Shown here: one piece after another, positions 27,035-35,364 of the stretch
Layout of the letters: every line of letters starts with the position of its first letter
Numbering within the stretch: the first letter of the stretch is position 1
Source: Planosporangium flavigriseum
Lineage (GTDB): Bacteria; Actinomycetota; Actinomycetes; Mycobacteriales; Micromonosporaceae
Direction: 5' to 3'
NCBI RefSeq assembly: GCF_011947225.1
Contig: NZ_JAATVW010000014.1
Coordinates: forward strand, 62,001-126,000
DNA: 64,000 bases
The notes under the pieces: model-generated
Databases searched by the model: none
What the model was told of the DNA's origin: nothing
What the model saw: the letters and a program-made list of their open reading frames with translations, nothing else
Program-made: the position numbers and the translations under genes

Positions 27035-28303
27035 TCATGACATCCCAAAGACTCGCAGACCGAGCCACAGCGCCGCTACCGCTACGACCAGGCAGGCCGG
27101 CACGGTCACCGCGCCGAGGCGCAGGAACTCGCCGGTCGCCGGGGCGTGGTCGTGGGCGTGCAGGACCTGGCGCCACAGCAGGGTGGCCAGCGAGCCGACG
27201 TAGGTGAGGTTCGGGCCGATGTTGACTCCGAGCAGGACGGCGAGCACGAGCCCGGGTGAGTGGGCCACGGGCGGTACCAGCATCAGGGTGGCGGGCAGGT
27301 TGTTGAGGAGGTTGGCCAGGACCGCGGCGAGCGCGGCCATGGCGAGGAGACCGGGCAGGTCGGCGTGGTGGGGGACGAGCCGGTCGACCAGTGCGCCGAA
27401 GCCGCTGCGACTGACCGCGAGCACCACGATGCCGAGGGCGAACACGAACGCGCAGAACGCCGGGTTGGCCGCCTTCAGCAGCGACCACACCTCGCGCGAC
27501 CGGCCGTTGCCACCGAGACCGGCCGGGCGACGCAGCAGCCGCCGTCCGGCGAGGACCAGCGCGCCGGCGAGCGCCACCCAGGCCGGGTGGATCCCCAGGG
27601 GCTCGGAGGCGGCGAAGCCGGCCAGGGTCACCGCGAGCACGGCGAGTGCGAACCGGGGCGCGCGGACCGGCGCCGGAGTTCGCCGGCGGGCCGGGGTGGC
27701 CAGGTCGTCGGCGAAGAACCAGCGGAAGATCAGGTACTCGACGGCGATGACGGCCAGCCAGGGCAGCGCCATCAGCCCGGCGAAGGTCAGGAAGCCCAGC
27801 CCGGTGGCGGCGAGGGCGAGCAGGTTGGTCAGGTTGGACACCGGCAGCAGCAGTGACGCCGAGTTGGCCAGGTGGGTGCAGGCGTAGACGTGCGGCTTGG
27901 GGCGGGCCCCGATCGTCGACGCGGTGGCGAACACGACCGGGGTGAGCAGCACGACGGTGGCGTCCAGGCTCAGGATCGCGGTGACCACCGCGGCGATGAC
28001 GAACACGATGGCGAGCAGGCGGCGCGGCGATCCGCCGCTGTAACGGGCCGCGGCGGCACCGGCGTAGCCGAACACGCCCTCGGCGTCGGCCAGGTGGGCC
28101 AGCACCAGGATCGCGGCCAGGAACCCGACCGTCGGCCCCAGCAGCGCCAGTTCGTGCGCCGCCGCCGGCCACGGCACCAGACCCGCGGCGACGACAACCG
28201 CCGCGGCCGGTACCGCGGCCGCCGCCTCCGGAAGCCGCCACGGCCGCGCCACCGCGAACGCGAGCACACCCAACAGCAGCGCCACCGCGACAGCGGTGCT
28301 CAC
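27035..28303 (-). CDS. ArsB/NhaD-type SLC13-fold membrane transporter
   Basis: A product of 422 residues. GTG 28303 has AGGAG at 8-base spacing; a GTG at 28345 lacks a site. About 11-12 membrane segments with family motifs LDATVVLLTPVVFATA and ANLLNNLPATLMLVPP, the twin Asn/Pro-containing re-entrant loops of the ion-transporter superfamily. ArsB members extrude arsenite, but related proteins carry other anions. There is no arsR, arsA or arsC nearby, so arsenic export is only a possibility. Confidence 0.85.
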   Translation of the reverse strand: MSTAVAVALLLGVLAFAVARPWRLPEAAAAVPAAAVVVAAGLVPWPAAAHELALLGPTVGFLAAILVLAHLADAEGVFGYAGAAAARYSGGSPRRLLAIVFVIAAVVTAILSLDATVVLLTPVVFATASTIGARPKPHVYACTHLANSASLLLPVSNLTNLLALAATGLGFLTFAGLMALPWLAVIAVEYLIFRWFFADDLATPARRRTPAPVRAPRFALAVLAVTLAGFAASEPLGIHPAWVALAGALVLAGRRLLRRPAGLGGNGRSREVWSLLKAANPAFCAFVFALGIVVLAVSRSGFGALVDRLVPHHADLPGLLAMAALAAVLANLLNNLPATLMLVPPVAHSPGLVLAVLLGVNIGPNLTYVGSLATLLWRQVLHAHDHAPATGEFLRLGAVTVPACLVVAVAALWLGLRVFGMS

Positions 28304-28346
28304 CGCTGTGCTCCTATCCGCATCCGTCCATCCACGCTCCGGCACG

Positions 28347-28740
28347 TTACGCGCCGGACAACTGCACTAGATCAGCCCGGCCGATCGGATCCGAGGCGCG
28401 TCGGCGGTGCACGTACGGGAGCACATGGCGGCCGTAGAAGTCGACGACCCGCGGTTGATCGGCCTGCCCGGAGTGGGCGAACGGGGTGCCGCCCAGGTCG
28501 ATGATCTTCTGCAGCGCGCGGACGTGAACCGCGGGATCGTCGCCACGCACCCACTGGGCGGAGACCTTGGACAGCGGCACCTGCTGTTCCGCGAGGCGCC
28601 GGATGACCACCAGAGTGGACAGGTAGACCAGGTCGGGGGACGGATCGGCGGTGAACCGCCAGCGCTCACCGCGCAGGTCGACCGCGCGGCTCTGGTCGAC
28701 AGCACCACCGGCCGGGTGTGGCCGCTGCCGAACCTGCCGT
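28347..28740 (-). pseudogene. 5'-truncated remnant, possibly F420-dependent LLM oxidoreductase C-terminus
   Basis: The frame ends at a TAA (28347) and encodes a protein-like tail: LVYLSTLVVIRRLAEQQVPL, VRGDDPAVHVRALQKIIDLG, and GQADQPRVVDFYGRHVLP. It has no start codon with a ribosome site, and the reading frame loses protein character near 28740, just before the TSUP gene stop (28757). The GQADQ...FYGRHVLP ending resembles luciferase-like F420-dependent oxidoreductases. It looks like the 3' remnant of a deleted gene; the family assignment is tentative. Confidence 0.4.
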
Positions 28741-28756
28741 GAATCCGGCAGGGCGG

Positions 28757-29530
28757 CTACCCTAGCCCGGCGTCGATGGCGATCTTCACGGCCAGGGCCA
28801 TGCCGGCGACGGCGATCAGGATGCGGAGCGGACCGGGCGGCACCCGGCGCACCAGGGCCGGGCCGATCCAGCCACCGACCAGCGAGCCCGCCGCGAGCGC
28901 GGCGGCGGCCGTCCAGTGCACCGGGCCGGTGACCGCGAAGATCACCGAGGCTGCCGCATTGGCGGCGCCGAGGGCGACGTTCTTGGCTGCGTTCGTGCGG
29001 GCCAGTGACTGGCCGGCCAGCATGAGCGTGAGAACGGCGAGCATCAGGACGCCGGCGGCGGCACCGAAATAGCCGCCGTACAGCCCGATCGGCGCGATCG
29101 CGAGCAACCCGCCGAGCCGGTTCGGCGGCCGGTGGGCGGCCGGCTCCACCGCCTGCCCGGCCACTCGACGGCGCAGTCGGGGACCGAGGAGCAGAAGGAT
29201 CGACGCGCCGGCGATCAGGACCGGCACAATCATTTCGAACAATCGCGGCGAGGTATCGAGGAGCAGGAGGGCGCCGGCCACCCCGCCGAGCGCGCTCACC
29301 GTGCACAGCCGGGCGATGAACCGGCCCTGGCCGGCCAGCTCCGCCCGGGAGCCGGCCACCGCGCCGATCCCGGTGGCCACCAGACCGACGGTGTTGGTCA
29401 CGTTGGCCGCCACCGGCGGCAGCCCGATCATCAGCAGTGCCGGGTACGACACCAGCGAGGCGAGCCCGACCGCGGTACTCAAGACGCCGGCGACCACTCC
29501 CACGCCGGTCAGCAACAACAGGTGGTTCAT
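28757..29530 (-). CDS. TSUP (TauE/SafE) family permease
   Basis: A product of 257 residues, about 8 membrane segments arranged as two repeats (GVGVVAGVLSTAVGLASLVSYPAL and IAPIGLYGGYFGAAAGVLML). The ATG overlaps the IclR stop by 4 bases (ATGA). The family carries sulfite, sulfonates and aromatic sulfonates; its founding member TsaS is linked to a Rieske toluenesulfonate oxygenase. Here it is the last gene of an operon with a Rieske oxygenase, so import of an aromatic acid or export of a small anion is plausible. Confidence 0.85.
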   Translation of the reverse strand: MNHLLLLTGVGVVAGVLSTAVGLASLVSYPALLMIGLPPVAANVTNTVGLVATGIGAVAGSRAELAGQGRFIARLCTVSALGGVAGALLLLDTSPRLFEMIVPVLIAGASILLLLGPRLRRRVAGQAVEPAAHRPPNRLGGLLAIAPIGLYGGYFGAAAGVLMLAVLTLMLAGQSLARTNAAKNVALGAANAAASVIFAVTGPVHWTAAAALAAGSLVGGWIGPALVRRVPPGPLRILIAVAGMALAVKIAIDAGLG

Positions 29531-30369
29531 CGCTGCTCACCGCTAGCGACCGGGGGGTCCTGGCGGAACGGGGCGAGCGCCCGCGAGATCGCCCGGGCGC
29601 TGGTACGCACGAGGGGTGCGAGCGTGTGCGGCGACGCGCTGCCGTGGTGAACGACGATGGAGACGGCGGCGACGACGTCGCCCTGACCGTCGTGGATGGG
29701 CGCGGCGACCGACAGGGCGTCCATGGTGACCTGCCGGTCGCTGACCGCGTAGCCACGGGCGCGCACGTCGGCCAGCGCCGCCCGTAGCTGGCCGGCGGTC
29801 GTCATCGTGCGCTCGGTGAACCGCTCGATCCGGCCCGCCAGCACCTGTTCCTGGATGTCGACGGGCGCGTGGGCGAGCAGCACGAGGCCCACACCCGTCG
29901 CGGTGAGCGCAAACCGGCCGCCGACCCGGGTGAGGACCGGTACCGCGCCCGTGCCGGCGATCCGTTCGATGAACACCACTTCGGTGCCCTCGCGCACGGC
30001 GAGCTGCACGTTCTCGCGCGTCACCTGAGAGAGGTCCTCCAGGAACGGCAGCGCGCGTTCCCGCAGCCCCTGACCGCGCGGGGCCAGGGATCCGATCTCC
30101 CAAAGCCGCAGCCCGATGTGGTACGACCCCGCCGCGTTGCGTTCGAGTGCCCCGCTCGCGACCAGGTCGGTCGCGAGCCGGTGCACGGTCGAGACCGGCA
30201 GGCCCGTTCGCCGGGACAGCTCGCTGAGCGTCATGAGGCGGTGGTCGGCGGTGAACGCGCCGAGGATGTGCAGCGCCCGCGCGACCACCGGGCCGGTACG
30301 CCCGGCCGCCGCGCACCGCTCACCGCCGTCGCGGCCGTCGCCATTCACGGACCCATAATCGCCCCTCAC
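29527..30369 (-). CDS. IclR-family regulator
   Basis: A product of 280 residues from GTG 30369, which overlaps the reductase stop by 4 bases; GTG 30348 with TGAGGGG upstream is an alternative. Winged HTH: LMTLSELSRRTGLPVSTVHRLATDL (about 45-70). The C-terminal effector domain includes ENVQLAVREGTEVVFIERI and ARGYAVSDRQVTMDALSVAAPI. IclR proteins such as PcaR and VanR-like regulators sense aromatic acids or their catabolites. It probably controls the divergent promoter near 32700. Confidence 0.9.
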   Translation of the reverse strand: MRGDYGSVNGDGRDGGERCAAAGRTGPVVARALHILGAFTADHRLMTLSELSRRTGLPVSTVHRLATDLVASGALERNAAGSYHIGLRLWEIGSLAPRGQGLRERALPFLEDLSQVTRENVQLAVREGTEVVFIERIAGTGAVPVLTRVGGRFALTATGVGLVLLAHAPVDIQEQVLAGRIERFTERTMTTAGQLRAALADVRARGYAVSDRQVTMDALSVAAPIHDGQGDVVAAVSIVVHHGSASPHTLAPLVRTSARAISRALAPFRQDPPVASGEQR

Positions 30370-31328
30370 AGCTCGAGGACGAGCGTGGGGCAGGCTGCGC
30401 GGGACACGCAGATGAACATCGTGTCGTTGGCCGACCGTTCCTCCTCGGTCAGCAGCGAGTCGCGGTGATCAACCTGGCCGGCGAGTACGGTCGTCTCGCA
30501 GGTGCCGCAGGTGCCTTCCCGGCACGACGACAGCACCTGTACGCCGGCCTCCTCCACCACCTCGAGGACGGAGCGGTTCACCGGCACGGTCAGCGTCGTG
30601 CCGGTGACGGCGAGCTCGACGTCGAAGGCGCCGGACAGCACCGGTGCGCCCTGCTCCTTCGGCGCGAACCGCTCGACGTGCAGCGCCCCGGACGGCCAGC
30701 GGGCACACCGCTGCTCCACGGCATCCAGCAGCGGACCGGGCCCGCAGCAGTACACGAGGGTGTCGGCGGCGGGTTCGCCGAGGATGGCGTCGAGGTCGAG
30801 CAGCCCGTACTCGTCCTGCGGACGCAAGACCACGCGGTCGGGGTGGGCGGCGCACAGTTCGTCGGCGAAGGCCATCGACGCGGCGCTGCGCCCGCCGTAC
30901 GTGAGCCGCCAGTCCGCGCCGGCGGCGGTGGCCGCGGCGAGCATCGGGAGGATCGGGGTGATGCCGATTCCGCCGGCGATGAACACGTACCGGGGCGCGG
31001 GTACCAGCGGGAAGTGGTTGCGCGGGCCCCGTACCCGCACGGTGGCGCCCGGCTGCAACTTGTCGTGGGCGAACGCCGATCCGCCCCGCCCGTCGGGCTC
31101 CCGCAGCACGGCCACCCGCCACGTCGTCCGGTCGCCGGGGTCGCCGCACAGCGAGTACTGCCGGACGAGGTCGTCGGTCAGCACGAGGTCGATGTGCGCG
31201 CCGGCAGCCCACGCCGGGAGTTCGGCGCCGGACGGATCGCGCAGGTCGACGGTGACCACCCCGGCGGCCGGCTCCCGGCGCTCGTGCACGACGAGGTCGA
31301 CCTCGACCTCGTCGGGCACGGTCCTCAT
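30366..31328 (-). CDS. VanB/phthalate-dioxygenase-reductase-type oxidoreductase
   Basis: A product of 320 residues. Three modules: FMN-binding barrel (RQYSLCGDP), NAD domain (VFIAGGIGITPILPML, LVYCCGPGPLLDAV) and C-terminal plant-type [2Fe-2S] ferredoxin with SSCREGTCGTCETTVLAG and a later Cys (FICVS). It delivers electrons from NADH to the Rieske oxygenase encoded at 31564. It shares 4 bases with the small CxCG gene upstream. Paralogous to the protein at 54272. Confidence 0.93.
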   Translation of the reverse strand: MRTVPDEVEVDLVVHERREPAAGVVTVDLRDPSGAELPAWAAGAHIDLVLTDDLVRQYSLCGDPGDRTTWRVAVLREPDGRGGSAFAHDKLQPGATVRVRGPRNHFPLVPAPRYVFIAGGIGITPILPMLAAATAAGADWRLTYGGRSAASMAFADELCAAHPDRVVLRPQDEYGLLDLDAILGEPAADTLVYCCGPGPLLDAVEQRCARWPSGALHVERFAPKEQGAPVLSGAFDVELAVTGTTLTVPVNRSVLEVVEEAGVQVLSSCREGTCGTCETTVLAGQVDHRDSLLTEEERSANDTMFICVSRAACPTLVLEL

Positions 31329-31558
31329 GAGCCGGCTCCCGCGGTGGCGAGGGCGGGTTCGGGGCGTGCGGGGGGTGGCGGGTCGGCCGCCGGTGCTTCA
31401 TGCCCGACGGGGTGGGCGAGCAGCCACGTCCAGACCTCGACGGGGTCATCGGCGATGTGCACCGCACCGCAGTGGCAGTTGCCCTGCAGGCGGTCGCTGC
31501 CCGGCAACCACACCACGCGCAGCACCTTGCGGCCGCTCAGGACGCGGGTCGGTTCCAC
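31325..31558 (-). CDS. Small CxCG protein, companion of Rieske oxygenase (copy 1)
   Basis: A product of 77 residues; GTG 31558 begins 6 bases after the Rieske stop and has GGGAG 9 bases upstream; the stop overlaps the reductase ATG (ATGA). Core: GRKVLRVVWLPG, then GNCHCGAVH, then PVEVWTWL. The same pattern G-x-C-x-C-G-x2-H-x4-P-x3-W-x-W-L recurs in the 60-residue protein at 58887, which also sits in a Rieske/VanB operon. The Cys/His set could bind one metal ion. Not a known Rieske motif (CxH...CxxH). Function not recognised; an accessory or small subunit role is inferred from context. Confidence 0.8.
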   Translation of the reverse strand: MEPTRVLSGRKVLRVVWLPGSDRLQGNCHCGAVHIADDPVEVWTWLLAHPVGHEAPAADPPPPARPEPALATAGAGS

Positions 31559-31563
31559 GAGGC

Positions 31564-32625
31564 TCAGCTCCCGGCGACGGCGGTACGGTCGGCGCTCTGC
31601 GCGAGCTGGGCGGCGAGCATGCGGCGGGCGGCCAGGCCACCGGTGTCGATGTTGATCGACAGTTCCTGGTAACCCTCCGGCTCCGTCGCGATGACCTGCT
31701 CCAGGACGTCGAGCGCGGCGACGTCCTGGAGGACGACGGTGCGGTTGCTCTCCCGCAGGAAGTCCGACACCGACTCGTCGTCGAGGGCGAAGTCCCGGGC
31801 GACGGCCCAGAAGTCGTGCGTGGAGTTCTCCGTCTCCGGCGTGATCGCGTACACGACCTCGACGTGGAAGGCGTCGGGGTCGGTGCCGTCGGCGTTCGGC
31901 AGCACGCCGACCGGGGCGATGCGGCTGTGCAGCTTGTACAGGCACGGCGGGGTGTACTCGATGTCCTGCCAGCGGGTGATGCGCCCGGACAGGCCGGTGG
32001 ATTTCGAATAGAACGGCGGGCACTCGGCGTCGTCCATGTGCCGGCTGACGTAGACGATGCCAGCCTCCTCGTCGACCTCGGTGGTGATCGGTGTGCCCGC
32101 CACCTCGGGCGTGCCGATGTAGCCACCGTGCAGGTAGGTCTCGTGGGAGAGGTCGAGCAGGTTGTCCACGAGCAGCCCGAAGCGCGCCTGCAGCGGCTCC
32201 ATCCCGGAGACGGTGGTGTAGTCGGGGGAGTCCAGCCAGGGCGCGCGGGGGATGCGGGTGCTGTCGGCGCGGGCCGGGTCGCCGATCCAGATCCAGACGA
32301 ACGAGTCCTGCTCGACGACCGGGTACGACGTCAGCCGGGCGGTGCGGGGGATGCGGGTCTGGCCGGGCACGGCGACGCAGCGGCCGTCGGCGCCGTACGT
32401 GAAGCCGTGGTAGCCGCACACGACCTGGTCGTCGACGAGCCGGCTCGGGGCCTGCGACAGCGGGAAGCGGCGGTGCACGCAGCGGTCGGAGACGGCCGTG
32501 ACATCACCGGACTCGGTACGCCAGAACAGGACCGACTCGCCGCAGATGGTCCGGGAGAACAGGTCGTGGCCGATTTCGCGGCCGTAGGCGGCGACGTACC
32601 ACTGGTTGCGGGGGATCGTGGACAC
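31564..32625 (-). CDS. VanA-type Rieske oxygenase, terminal component (copy 1)
   Basis: A product of 353 residues; GTG 32625 with GAGGAG 7 bases upstream (the frame is open beyond but lacks sequence character). Rieske site: CVHRRFPLS and CGYHGFTYG. Mononuclear iron motif: NLLDLSHETYLH. Length and QWYVAAYGREIG start match O-demethylases/toluenesulfonate methyl-monooxygenases (class IA). It likely removes a methyl group from a methoxylated aromatic acid as formaldehyde, with the reductase at 30366. Paralogue of the protein at 56760. Confidence 0.9.
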   Translation of the reverse strand: MSTIPRNQWYVAAYGREIGHDLFSRTICGESVLFWRTESGDVTAVSDRCVHRRFPLSQAPSRLVDDQVVCGYHGFTYGADGRCVAVPGQTRIPRTARLTSYPVVEQDSFVWIWIGDPARADSTRIPRAPWLDSPDYTTVSGMEPLQARFGLLVDNLLDLSHETYLHGGYIGTPEVAGTPITTEVDEEAGIVYVSRHMDDAECPPFYSKSTGLSGRITRWQDIEYTPPCLYKLHSRIAPVGVLPNADGTDPDAFHVEVVYAITPETENSTHDFWAVARDFALDDESVSDFLRESNRTVVLQDVAALDVLEQVIATEPEGYQELSINIDTGGLAARRMLAAQLAQSADRTAVAGS

Positions 32626-32692
32626 GGGACACTCCTCGACGACGAAGGTGAGGGAGATGGTGACCCCTGTCACGGTCGTCGCAGAACCGTGG

Positions 32693-32709
32693 TTTCCGGA
32701 TGCCGGAAA
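32693..32709. promoter_or_regulatory. Palindrome in the Rieske / ThDP-enzyme divergent promoter region
   Basis: Arms TTTCCGG (32693-32699) and CCGGAAA (32703-32709) around ATG. It lies 68 bases upstream of the Rieske start and 89 bases upstream of the ThDP-enzyme start. It is the best candidate site for the IclR regulator at 30369. Confidence 0.5.
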
Positions 32710-32797
32710 ACAAATACCTATGTCCGCCCGGTGACCAGGGACTACCGGGGGTCGGGGTGCAGAATGATCCGGAACATGGCAGGCGGGAGGCACAACG

Positions 32798-34444
32798 ATG
32801 CTGGTTGCGGAGGCGGTCGGCCGTACCCTTGCGGCACTCGGCGTCGATCACGTGTTCGGGGTGGTCGGCAGCGGTAACTTCCACGTCACCAACGCCCTCG
32901 TCGCCGCCGGCGCGCGGTTCGTCGCCGCTCGGCACGAGGGTGGCGCGGCGACGATGGCCGACGCTTTCGCGCGCGTGTCCGGCAAGGTCACGGCCCTCTC
33001 GGTACACCAGGGTTGTGGCCTGACCAACGCGATGACCGGCATCACCGAGGCGGCCAAGAGTCGCACCCCGCTGCTGGTGCTCACCGCCGAGGCGACGCAG
33101 CCCGGCTCGAACTTCTACGTGGACCAGGACGCGCTCGCCACCGCCGTCGGCGCCCTTTCCGAGCGCGTACGGTCGCCGCAGACCGCGGTCGCCGACGCGG
33201 CGCGCGCCTACCAGCGCGCGTCGGCGGAGCGGCGCACCGTCGTGCTGAACCTGCCGCTGGAGGTCCAGCACGCGGCGTACCCGGCGGACGCGCTGGAGGT
33301 GCCGGCCGTCCTCGACGTGCCGCCGCCCGGCCCCGCCCGGCAGTCGGTCGTCGCGCTCGCCGACGTGCTCGCCGCGGCCCGCCGGCCGGTGTTCGTGGCC
33401 GGCCGGGGCGCCCGGCTGTCCGGCGCCCGCGCAGCGCTCGAAGACCTGGGCGAGCGGTGCGGCGCGCTGCTGGCCACCAGCGCGGTGGCGAAGGGGCTGT
33501 TCAACGGCTCGCCGTTCGCCCTCGACGTCTCCGGCGGCTTCGCCTCGCCCCTGGCCGCCGACCTGATCCGCGGCGCGGACCTCATCGTCGGCTGGGGCTG
33601 CGCGCTGAACATGTGGACGATGCGCCACGGCCGGCTGATCGCCCCCGGCGCGACGGTGGTCCAGGTCGACCTCGACGTCGACGCGCTCGGCGCGCACCGC
33701 CCGGTCGACCTGGGCGTGCTCGGCGACGTGCGGGCGACCGCCGAGGCCGTCGCCGCCGAACTCGCCGCCCGCGGCCACGAGGCAGGCGGCTACCGCACCG
33801 ACGAGGTACGCGACCGCATCGCCCGCCGGCCCCGCTGGCGGGACCACCCGTACCCGGACACCTCCGACGCCACGCACATCGACCCGCGCACGCTGACGGC
33901 CGCGCTCGACGACCTGCTGCCCGCCGAGCGGACCGTGGCCGTCGACTCGGGAAACTTCATGGGCTACCCGAGCATGTTCCTGTCCGTACCCGACGAGGCC
34001 GGCTTCTGCTTCACTCAGGCGTACCAGTCGATCGGCCTCGGCCTGTCCACCGCGATCGGCGCGGCCCTCGCCCGGCCCGACCGGCTGGCCGTGGCCGCCT
34101 GCGGGGACGGCGGTTTCCTCATGGGCGTCGCCGAACTCGAGACCGTCGCGCGGCTCGGCCTGCCCATGGTGATCGTCGTCTACAACGACGCGGCCTACGG
34201 CGCGGAGGTGCACCACTTCGGACCGGACGGGTACCCGCTCGAGACGGTCCGGTTCCCCGACACCGACGTCGCCGCCATGGGGCGGGGCTTCGGCTGTGAC
34301 GCGGTGACGGTCCGTACCGTCGACGACCTTAAGGGGGTCGGCGACTGGCTCGCCGGAGCGCGCGAGCGCCCCCTCGTCGTCGACGCCAAGGTCATCTCGT
34401 CCCGCGGCGCGTGGTGGCTCGAGGAGGCGTTCCGAGGCCACTGA
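32798..34444 (+). CDS. Thiamine-diphosphate-dependent enzyme (benzoylformate decarboxylase / acetolactate synthase family)
   Basis: A product of 548 residues; ATG after GGGAGG. Three-domain ThDP enzyme: N-terminal DHVFGVVGSGNFHVTNAL with catalytic Glu in ARHEGGAA, central nucleotide-like domain, C-terminal ThDP motif GDGGFLMGVAELETVARLGLP through VVYNDAAYG. No FAD-specific features of true acetolactate synthase were checked. Divergent from the Rieske operon and followed by a cyclase-family gene. In aromatic catabolism such enzymes decarboxylate aroylformates to aldehydes, which would fit an O-demethylation pathway (inference). Confidence 0.85.
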   Translation: MLVAEAVGRTLAALGVDHVFGVVGSGNFHVTNALVAAGARFVAARHEGGAATMADAFARVSGKVTALSVHQGCGLTNAMTGITEAAKSRTPLLVLTAEATQPGSNFYVDQDALATAVGALSERVRSPQTAVADAARAYQRASAERRTVVLNLPLEVQHAAYPADALEVPAVLDVPPPGPARQSVVALADVLAAARRPVFVAGRGARLSGARAALEDLGERCGALLATSAVAKGLFNGSPFALDVSGGFASPLAADLIRGADLIVGWGCALNMWTMRHGRLIAPGATVVQVDLDVDALGAHRPVDLGVLGDVRATAEAVAAELAARGHEAGGYRTDEVRDRIARRPRWRDHPYPDTSDATHIDPRTLTAALDDLLPAERTVAVDSGNFMGYPSMFLSVPDEAGFCFTQAYQSIGLGLSTAIGAALARPDRLAVAACGDGGFLMGVAELETVARLGLPMVIVVYNDAAYGAEVHHFGPDGYPLETVRFPDTDVAAMGRGFGCDAVTVRTVDDLKGVGDWLAGARERPLVVDAKVISSRGAWWLEEAFRGH

Positions 34445-34566
34445 TACCACGGGTTGGGACGCATCTCGGCTCGTTGACCAGGGCAAAGAACGCCACATAG
34501 GATCGGCGGTCGCCAGCTCGGCAGCCGCTCAACCCTCACCGTGAGGGAGTTCGTAGGAGGCTTCAG

Positions 34567-35340
34567 ATGTCGGTCCTTTCCACCCTCGCCGCCGCCCTCG
34601 CGTCCGGCTCGGTCGAGGTGATCGACCTCAGCGCCCCGCTGTCGAGCGAGACCCCGACGCTGGCGCTGCCTCCGCAGTTCGGCCAGACGGCAGCCTTCGA
34701 GCTCGAGGAGATCAGCCGCTACGACGACCGCGGCCCGGGCTGGTACTGGAACAACTTCCGCACCGGCGAGCACACCGGCACCCACTTCGACGCCCCCAAC
34801 CACTGGGTGACCGGGCGGGACCGCGAGGACGTGGCGTCGGTGCCGGCGCGCCGGCTGGTCGGCCCGGCGGTGGTGCTCGACTTCTCCGCCGAGGTGGCGA
34901 AGAACTCCGACTTCCTGCTCGAGGTGGACCACATCAAGCAGTGGGAGAGCGAGCACGAGCCGCTCCCCGAGGGCGGCTGGCTGCTTTACCGCACCGGCTG
35001 GGACGCCCGCTCCAGCTCCCAGGAGGAGTTCCTCAACGCCGACTCCAACGGCCCGCACACCCCGGGCATCTCGATCGAGTGCGCGCAGTGGCTGGCCCAC
35101 GAGTCGCCGATCGTCGGGCTCGGCGTGGAGACCGTCGGCACGGATGCGGGCGCCGCGGCCGGCTTCGACCCGATGTTCCCCTGCCACACCTTCATGCACG
35201 GCGCGGGCAAGTACGGTCTGACGCAGCTGCAGAACCTCAGCCAGCTCCCGCCGACCGGCGTGGTCCTCGTCGCCAGTCCGTTGAAGATCGTCGGCGGTTC
35301 GGGCAGCCCGGCGCGGGTGCTGGCCCTGGTCGAGCGCTGA
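34567..35340 (+). CDS. Cyclase/kynurenine-formamidase-family metal hydrolase
   Basis: A product of 257 residues; ATG after GTAGGAGG. Signature HTGTHFDAPNHW (HxGTHxDxPxH metal motif) and LLYRTGWD, with VGLGVETVGTD near the third quarter. Members hydrolyse formylkynurenine, isatin or cyclic amides and lactones with Mn or Zn. It lies 122 bases behind the ThDP enzyme on the same strand and belongs functionally with aromatic block 1. Confidence 0.88.
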   Translation: MSVLSTLAAALASGSVEVIDLSAPLSSETPTLALPPQFGQTAAFELEEISRYDDRGPGWYWNNFRTGEHTGTHFDAPNHWVTGRDREDVASVPARRLVGPAVVLDFSAEVAKNSDFLLEVDHIKQWESEHEPLPEGGWLLYRTGWDARSSSQEEFLNADSNGPHTPGISIECAQWLAHESPIVGLGVETVGTDAGAAAGFDPMFPCHTFMHGAGKYGLTQLQNLSQLPPTGVVLVASPLKIVGGSGSPARVLALVER

Positions 35341-35364
35341 TCCTGCGCAAGCTTCGGCTTCTGC

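Noticed and set aside
27035-28303. Arsenite resistance operon
   Set aside because: The transporter fold fits, but no arsR, arsC or arsA gene is present, so arsenic specificity is not supported.
28741-29756. Upstream part of the open frame containing the remnant at 28347
   Set aside because: It overlaps the TSUP and IclR genes in another frame and has no motif; only the last about 130 codons look like protein.
32798-34444. Housekeeping acetolactate synthase (ilvB)
   Set aside because: No small subunit or ilv genes nearby; context is aromatic catabolism.
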